From positions 159,520,397-159,584,396 of the forward strand of contig NC_072790.1 in assembly GCF_028583425.1 (NCBI RefSeq): a DNA stretch of 64,000 bases, written 5' to 3'. Under the pieces are notes generated by a model, which saw only the letters and a program-made list of their open reading frames with translations, was not told the DNA's origin and made no database searches. The translations under genes and the position numbers were made by a program. Shown here piece by piece: positions 46,401-55,400 of this stretch (position 1 is the stretch's first letter; each line of letters starts with the position of its first letter). The stretch is from Eublepharis macularius (taxonomy: Eukaryota > Chordata > Lepidosauria > Squamata > Eublepharidae).

Positions 46401-49400
46401 TTAACAGTCTCTATGGTCTTCATGTAACATCACAAAGCTTGCTGAAATGATATGGCTGACACACACAGAATAGGTTACTGAATCAGCCTCCCTTGATAAG
46501 GATGTTTGTCCTTTCTATCTCTCCATCTTTGGGGAAAGATGGCAACATCCTTCTACACAAACCACAGTATTGTAACAAAGGCAACCAAATTCAGGAGACC
46601 GGAACAGCCTTGAGGGAACCTGCCACCATTATGCAGTGGTAGGTTTCTATTCCTGGTCAGAATTAGGGATGTGCCAAATTTCAAGACAAACAGAAAAACC
46701 CTTATTCATTTATTTCAAAAAACATGGAATTTAAATGACTAATCTTGCTTTTATATCAATGGAACACACATTTTTAGTACATTTTTTCTGTTTCTATACA
46801 ATTTGGATAACATTTTCATTTGTACCCCCAACATTCAAGACAATTAGTCATCAAAGCAAAACAGATGTTTTATTTCTCATATGTGGGATCAGAAGAGAGA
46901 ATCAGGAGATTTTAAGAGATATTACACTAGCATACAGGAAGTATTTGGTCAATCATCAAAAGAGATTATTATTTCTGTCATGCTTTTTGATTTAAATTGC
47001 CCATAAAACTGTAGGTCTTTCTCCTATCTTTCTGAAATTTGGCAGTGATGGGAGAACTAGAGTTCCAGAATACATCAACAAAATTGGATGGAAAACACGG
47101 GTACCAGAAATGTGTTTGCCAATGAAAAAAATGGAAAACGAATTATTGCAGAAATTGATTAAACAAAACAAATGTATTTTTGAAACAAAAATGAAATGAG
47201 GGCATAGACCTTTCAAAAAGAGTCCAGTAGCACCTTTAAGACTAACCAATTTTATTGTAGCATAAGCTTTCGAGAATCACAGTTCTCGTGGTCGGATGCA
47301 TGGAGGGCAAAAAGAAACTGGTCAGATATAGAGGAGGAGAGGGGAGGGTGGAGTAGATGCAACCAGCTCCTTCTGATATGGAGATGCATATTAGTAAGTG
47401 TGGAAGAATTTTGTATCAGAAACTACAGTAGTGTAAGATTCTTTACACTTGCTCAGAAATTCTTATTTAGAATTACTTGAAAGACCCACAGAGCATCAGC
47501 AAAGCACATGCTTTGCATATGGAGCATTTCCAGGTTCAACCCCTGACATCTTCAATTAAAAGGATCTCACTGCTTGAGACTTCATAAAAGAATAAAAACA
47601 GTGTTGCACTTATCTGTAACTGTTGTTCATCGAGTATCTTCTGTGCAGACACACACTGGGATTGCGCACATGTAGGCCTACCACAGAGAGATTTTTCTAG
47701 CTTAAAAACTTTTAATGGGGGCACTTGCCCCTACTGCACATGTGCAGCAGTGTTCCTGCCCAAAGTGCGGTTGCTAGGGCGAGTGCCCCCAGATTCCCTC
47801 AGTTCTCCTGAGCCACCAGAGAGGCAATACAGTTAAATAACACTCAGAGTGGGGCAGGAGGGAGGGAATGTGTGTCTGCACAGAAGACGATCAACAGTTA
47901 CAGGTAAGTGCAACACTGTCGTCGTCCTTCTGTGCAGTCCCACAGTATAGCGAGCTACTCACTAATAGAAGAGGGTGTGAGTGATCAAACAAGCAACAAC
48001 TGAAGTACAGTCTTTCCCACTGCTGAATCATGTCTTGCATTTGTATCCACAGAGTAATGCTTGATGAACGTGTGGGGCGAAGACCAGTTTGTGGCTTGAC
48101 ACATCTTGTGGGATGTGTCACCTGGGATGGGATGTGTCACCTGGGATGAAGGCAGCAGAGGCAGCCTGAGCTCATGTAGAATGTGCTTTGACCAATAAAG
48201 GGCAATTTACCCCAGCTTTTCTGTAACACAGTTTCATGGTTGAAACAATCCATCTTGACAAAGTCTGGGAGGACGCCAAATGTCCTTTACGAGAGCCAGC
48301 ATAACAGGCAAACAATGACTTTGATTTTCTAAATTCTTTTTTGTTGCAAATAGTACAATAAAGACCTTTTGATATTTAATGTGTGTAATGACTTTTCAAT
48401 ATCTGACGTTGTATTAGGAAAAAATACTGGCAACACAACTTTTTGCTGTAAGTGGAATTTAGACACCACTTTGGGTAGAAATTCAATACTGGTGTACAAC
48501 ACAACTTTCTCAGGAAAAAATTGAAAGAATGGGGAATCAATCCAAAAAGCTGTAATTTCCCCTACCCGTCTAGTTGAAGTAATAGCAATGAGAAACACTA
48601 CTTACATTGTTAACAGGGAAATAGGGCAAGATGCCAGGGGCTCAAAGGGCGATAACATTAACTGGGAGAGCACCAAAGGTAAACTCCACTGAGGGACTGG
48701 TGGGACCCTAGGAGGAAATGTTTTGAATAAACCCTTAAGAAACAGCTTGGAGATGTGGTGGGAAAACATAGTCTTGCCATCCACCCTTTTATGAAAGGCT
48801 GAGATAGCAGCGACATGAACCTTTATACTGGTGACTGACATCCCTGTTTTGTGCAGTGCCATTAGGTAATCCAGAATCCATGATAATGGACAGGAGAATG
48901 GGGAAACCCCCATGTGCTGTAACCAGTGTGAAAAACTATTCCATTTCTGGGTGTAAGAAACTCTGGTGGAGAGTTTCCGTGCATTCAAAATAATCTGAGC
49001 CATGTCCTCAGAAAAACCTAAAGCAGAGGGTTGAGTAGCCAAGCTGTTAACCTTAGGGTGGCAACATTGTGGTGCCACACTTCCCCCATGCATAACAGGT
49101 CTGGGACCAGAGGCAGGTGTGTAAGATAATCTTGGGCCATAGACTGAAGGGTTGGGAACCATTCCTGTCAGGACCACAAAGGAACAACTAGGATGCAGTG
49201 AGTGTGAGAGACCCTGATTCTGCAGAGGATGTTGGTTAACAAAGGGAACGGAGGGATGGTGTAAAAAAAGGCATCAGACCATGTTATTTGGAACACATCT
49301 CCCAGCGAACCTGGTTCCAGCCCTGTCCATGAACAGAATTTGATGGCTTTCTTATTAGAACAAGTGGCAAATAGATCTATTGAAGGAGTTCCCCATTGTA

Positions 49401-52400
49401 GAAAGATCAGCCACAGATACTTCATCTGCAAAGGCCATTCGTGTTGGTCCAGAAATACTCTGCTGAGAGTATCCACTTTGGTCTTTGCCTCTCCTGCAAC
49501 ATGGATGGCATGGGGATGGACATTGTTCAGTATGCACCATTCCCAAAGAGCCATGGCTTCAGCACAGAGCTTGAGTGATGTCGTTCCCCCTTGCTTGTTC
49601 AAGTAATATAATGCTGTTGTAATGTCCATATGGACCTGAACCCTCTTGGTGAGCAGGGTACTTGTAAAAGAAGCAAGGGAATAACAGATCGCTCTGAGCT
49701 CAGTACCATTAATATGGAGAGTTGATTCCACAGAAGACGAAGTCCCTTGAACAGACAGTGTGCCACAATGACCCCCCCCAGCCCAACGAGGAGAGATCTG
49801 TGGAGACAAAAATGTCCACATAAAAGGTACCAAATGTGAAACCTTGTGATAGATTAGCAGGGACAGTCCACCAGTGGAGGGATCTTTGTATTGCTCTAGG
49901 GATGGACAGTTTGGTCTGTTGTCTAGTGGTTTGAGGGTTATATTTATGCACAAACCAGTTTTGTAAAGGCCTCATTCGGAGATGTGCAAAAAACACCACT
50001 GCAGTGGTGGACACCATAAGACCCAGAAGTGTCTGGATCATGAGTGCCGTTTGATATCTGTTGGAGAGGAAGAATCTAACCAAACTCTGTAGTCTTTGTA
50101 TCCAATCTGTGGGCAAGAAAGCCCTGCCCTGAAGAGAATCGAGCTGAACCCCAATAAACTTAATGGTCCTACAAGGGACCAGGATAGACTTGTCCCAATT
50201 AACCAGTAACCCCAACCGGGAAATTGTAGTAAGGGTGAGCTGTGTGTGTTCATGAAGGACTTCTGACATTGGTCCCACCAAAAGCCAATCATCAAGATTC
50301 GAGTACAAAGCACAACCCTTGGAGCGAAGGTAAGCAACAACAGCCATGCACTTTGTGAATACGCGGGATGCTGAGGCTAGACCAAAGGGTAAAACAGTAT
50401 ACTCATAAGCCTCATCCCTACACATGAAGCAGAGGTACTTTCTATGATCTGGGTTAATTGCAATATGAAAGTATGCATCTTTTAAATCTATGATGGCAAA
50501 CCACACATTAGCCTCTAGGATTTGTATTACATTAGCCAGAGTGAGCATTCTGAACTTTTGCACTATGACAATCATGTTGAGGCCCCTCAAATCGAGGATA
50601 GGTCTAGAACCTCCATCCTTTTTAACCAAGAAATATCTTGAGTAGAACCCGTATGGAGACCCATGTAAGTCAACTTTACAAATAGCACCTTTCTGTAATA
50701 ACTCAGAAACATTTACTTGTAACTCCAAAGAACAGCCCTCACAAGATGTGGGGGGTAAAGAAATAGGTGGTTTTTCAGTAAACAACACTTTGTAACCCAT
50801 AGTAACAATAGAAATAACCCACGAGTCATTGGTAATATACTCCCAAACAGTAGCATAGGGATGCAGTCTGTCCAAAAAAGGGGCAGAGCTGGAGGTCCCC
50901 TGAGTTCCTAGTCAGAACAAGGATTTTTGTCCTTGAGTGGACGACTTGGGTGACTGGACTCTGTTTCCCTCGCAACTTGGAAGACCTCTTAGAGTAGTGA
51001 CACTGTGAAGCAGGGTATGAGCGTTGGCCATATGACTGATATGGGTACCTTCCTTGCCACTGCTGATAAGGCTGTTGGTGAGGCTGATGGTAGGAGTGTG
51101 ATCTCTGAAAACGATGTCAAGGAGTGAACGCTTGTTGGGGAGTGATGACACCTAGAGATTTCGCAGTTTGGTGATTCTTTTTCATCTGCATTAGAGAATC
51201 ATCCATCTTCAAAAAAAGGAGGGACCCTTCAAAAGGGAAATCCTCTATTTTAGTCTTCCTATCTAATGGCAGTACGGTGGAATGAAGCTATGCATGGCAT
51301 CTCATAATAACAGCAGATGCCATTGAGTGGGCAGCACAGCAAGCAGTGTCCTTCCCAGCCATCATCTGCTGTTCTGCTAACTTGGAAACTTCTGTTTATA
51401 GAGCCTTGAGGAGGACATGTCTGTCTTCTGGGAGATCCTGGATATAGTTTGACAACCTCTGCCAGAGAAAAAGGTGGTAGGATTCCATGATCATTTTAAA
51501 ATGTGCGATCCTGAAGGTCAAAGAGGCAGAAGAATAAGATTTCCGGCCTATGGCATCCAATTTTCTGTCCTCGCAGTCAGCTGGAGCCGACAGAGAGCCA
51601 AGACTGTAACGTGCCTACACCTCCTCAGCTACCAGTAAAAATGGATGAGGATGGTTGAAAAGATAGGGACAATCTTGCTGTTTTAATTTTTAATACTCAA
51701 TTTTGGAAGTAGTCGCTGGAGCAGAAGAGGGGGGTTGCCATATTGTCTGAGCCATATCCAGTAGATCTTCAACATGCGAAAAAGCCACAGTAGCCAGAGA
51801 ATCAGAGTATAAGGCCTGCAAACCTTACTCTTGGGTTTGGATGTGGAGATAGAAATGTCCAGTTCTAATGCTGTAGCTATTCGGATCATTTGTTCTGCAA
51901 AAAGACGGTAATCATCTGTAGTTGAGGATGAACCAGTCTCCCAGTGTTTCCTCTAGATGGATCTGCTGCCAAATCTGAAATGATATCAGATTGTGACTCC
52001 AACTTTTCCTCATCATCTGAACCAGAAAATTCAGGTGAAGTATGACAGGGCCGATTCTGTGGAACCAACATCCAAGGTTCTTGTTGGAACTGGCTGAAAA
52101 GAAGGTGGCAAGCAAGCCAGTGTCACCAGAACCGATGAAGGCAGACACATTTGGGGGAAACCTGGTGCTGACTGCAATGAGCTTATAAGATCTTGCCTGT
52201 TGGTCACATTACCGTAGCCAGGAATGGATGAGAAGGCGGCAAAGAATGCTAAACCCCAGGTGCAGGCTGTGACAAGGGTACTGGCATTGAAGGTTGAGGA
52301 ACAGGTTGCTGCCAAGGCACAGATAGTGAATATTGTGGGACCTGTTCTGAAAACACATTTCAGAATGGATCCGAGACTGAAGCCGGAGGCGGAAAGATCG

Positions 52401-55400
52401 GTTTGGGCAGATCTGGCATAGGTGTGTATTCCTCAATCTCTTCCTGAGGAGTGGGAGTACAAGGAGGTGACAGTGTGGAGCAATTCAACGACATCCTCCT
52501 CTGGAATAATGTGGTGGAGGGGATAAGCCCCATTTGTTGTGTGAAACCAAAGTGGATTGCCTTTGATGCTTTGATTTAGTTTTGCACTTCTTTGCTGGGG
52601 GCTCTAAGGCAGCCTGAGTAACCTCACTTGGACCCAGTGAACATCTCTTCCTACTCTCAGGAGTTCGCCCAGGTAATAAGGTCACTCATCGTGGAATGGA
52701 CTTCTGCTGAAGACTTTCCTGGATCTGAGGCACTATGCTTCTTTGATTCCGAAGACCGTTTTGGCGGAACCAAACGGATCGATTCCAAGGATGAAGTATG
52801 CCCTTTCACGGCGGGTTTTTCCTTTGCCAGTTTTTGCAGGCTCATTAAAGGTGCCAATTTTGGGGTAGTGGGCTTTTCAGGACTCAACAAAGATTTTTCC
52901 CCAGGTGGCCTTCAACCAGGAGGCCCTGTCATTCTGAGTCTTTGGAGTGAAACTATGACAGTTTACAACTTACCACAATATGATCTTCACGCAGACGCAA
53001 TAAGCAAAACTCATGCTTGACAGTCTGGGTCATATTTACCCCACATTGACGACATTTCTTGAACAGTGAAGTCTGAGACATTTTGAAGAGACTTGACCAG
53101 AACAGAGAACACTAGACACAAACCTCTCTCGACGGTGGCAAAAGAAGAACTGAGGGAATCTGGGGACACTTGCCCTAAGCAACCACACTTTTGGCGGGAA
53201 CGCTGTTGCGCATCTGCGGTAGGAGCAAGCACACCCTTAAAAGTTTTTAAGCTAGAAAAATTTCTCTGCGGCAGGCCTGCATGTGCGCCGGGGCTAATTT
53301 CGAGGGGGAACGCATGCGAACGGCGTTCCGGCACTTCCCCCAAGTCAGGTGGCCCCGCCCACCTGACTTTAGGGCCGTTTAGGCCTCAACTAGGGCCAAA
53401 ATGGCCCGATTCTGGGCCAAAATGGCCTGGATTGGGTCAGTGCTGGGTGGGGGAAACTTCCCTCTCACAGCACTGGCCCGATCCCCGCCATTTTGTCCCA
53501 ATCCGGGCCAAAACGGGCCCAAAAGGGCTGTTATCGTCAATTTTGGACCCGCTTTGGCCTGGATAAGGGCCAAAATGGCCCAGATTGGAGCCAAAACAGC
53601 CCAGATTTGGTCAGTACCAGGTGGGGGAAGCTTCCTCTGCCTAGCACCAACCTGACCCCAGCTGTTTTGGCCCTGAAATGCCAAAAATAGCCATTTTGGG
53701 CCATTTGGGGCCTGTTTTGGCCCGGATCTTGGCCCAAACAGTGCAGATTGGGTCAGTGCTCCCCTGCCAGGCACCTGCTCGTGGCCATTTCACCTCTGAT
53801 CTGGGCCAAAATTGGCCCAAAATGGCCGATGGGGCCCGGAACTTGGCCGAAACAGCCGGATTGGGTTGGTGCTGGGTGGGGAAAGCCTCCCCCGCTGGGT
53901 ATAGACCCAGTCCTGGCCATTATGGCCCCAATCCGGGCCAAAAGGGGCCCAAAATAGCCATTTTGGTTCATTTTGGGCCCGTTTTGGGGGGCGAAGGTGC
54001 CCAGATTGGGGCAGAAGCAGCCCAGATTGGGTCTCTGCCAGGTGAAGGAAGCCTCCCCCACATGGCACCAACCCGGTCCCTGATCCAGGCCAAAAGTTGC
54101 CCAACATGGCCATTTTGGGCAATTTGGGGCCTATTTTGGCCCGGAACAGGGTCAAATGGGTCTGGATCAGGTCGGTGTCAGGTGGAGAAACCCTCCCCCA
54201 CCCGGCAGCGACCCAGCCCCAGTCGTTTCAGCCCCACTCCTGGCCCAAAACGGCCATTTTGGGACTGGATCAGGGCCAAAACAGCCTGGACTGGATCAGT
54301 GCCAGACGGGGGAGGGTTCCCCCTCCCAGCTCCGACCCAATCTGGGCCATTTTGGCCCTGATCTGGCCCTGAAAGCCCCCAAACGGTCACTTTTGGCCAT
54401 TTTGGGCCATTTTCTGCTTGGATTGGGGCCGAAACAGCTGGGATTGGGTCAGGTGATACGTCCAATTATGCAAGAACCCCATTGGATCCTACTGACCATA
54501 TTAAGAATATCATTAAAATAGTCCTGGAGGAGGCTAGAGAACTAGGGGAAATAGATGATAAACTTTATGGAGCTCTACTTTCTAGAACTCCACGAACTCC
54601 CCTGTTCTATATTCTACCTAAAATACACAAAAAGATATTTCCCTCCCCCCACAGGGGAGGCCAATCGTTTCGGGATGCGGCTCCCTTTTGGAGCCTCTGG
54701 CGATTCTTGATTCTGCATTACAACCAGCAGTCTCTCGAATAGGTCCACTGTTACGCGATACGCGAGACTTCATCAAAAGGGTAGAAGGGGTCACTCTTAG
54801 TGAAGAGATGGGTTTCCTCACCATGGATGTCTCCTCCCTCTATACAATAATACCGCATGATGCTGCCAGAATGGTAGTAGAAGACGCGTTGACTAGTTAT
54901 GGAGGTCAGCTATCAAAACATTTTTTACTCCAATTATTGGATCTCATATTGGAGAAAAATTACTTCCGATTTGAGAATGACTTTTATTTCCAACTTAGGG
55001 GGATTGCCATGGGAAGTTCAGCTGCCCCATGTATAGCGAACTTATTTATGAATAGCTGGGAGAAACAGTATATCTTAAATCCATCAAACCCCTTTAGGTC
55101 AAATATTATACAGTATTTCAGATTTATTGATGATTTTTATTTTATTTATAAAGATATGAAGAAGATGGAAGAATTTTGCCTATGGACTAATAGTAGGGAT
55201 CCTAATGTAAAGTTCACGTGGGAACATGACAAACATGAAATAAATTATTTGGATGTCATTACCTATAAGAATGAGGGAAACTGGGTGGGGGTAAGAACCT
55301 ACCATAAAGAAACAGATCGTAATTCCTATCTGGATTACAAATCATTTCATCCCAGACATTTACGAGCCAATATACCCTTCAGCCAATTCTTAAGAATTAA

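Noticed and set aside
53379..54521. Many overlapping long frames with repeats such as GPKWP
   Set aside because: These are produced by the GGCC-rich minisatellite, which lacks stops in several frames on both strands.
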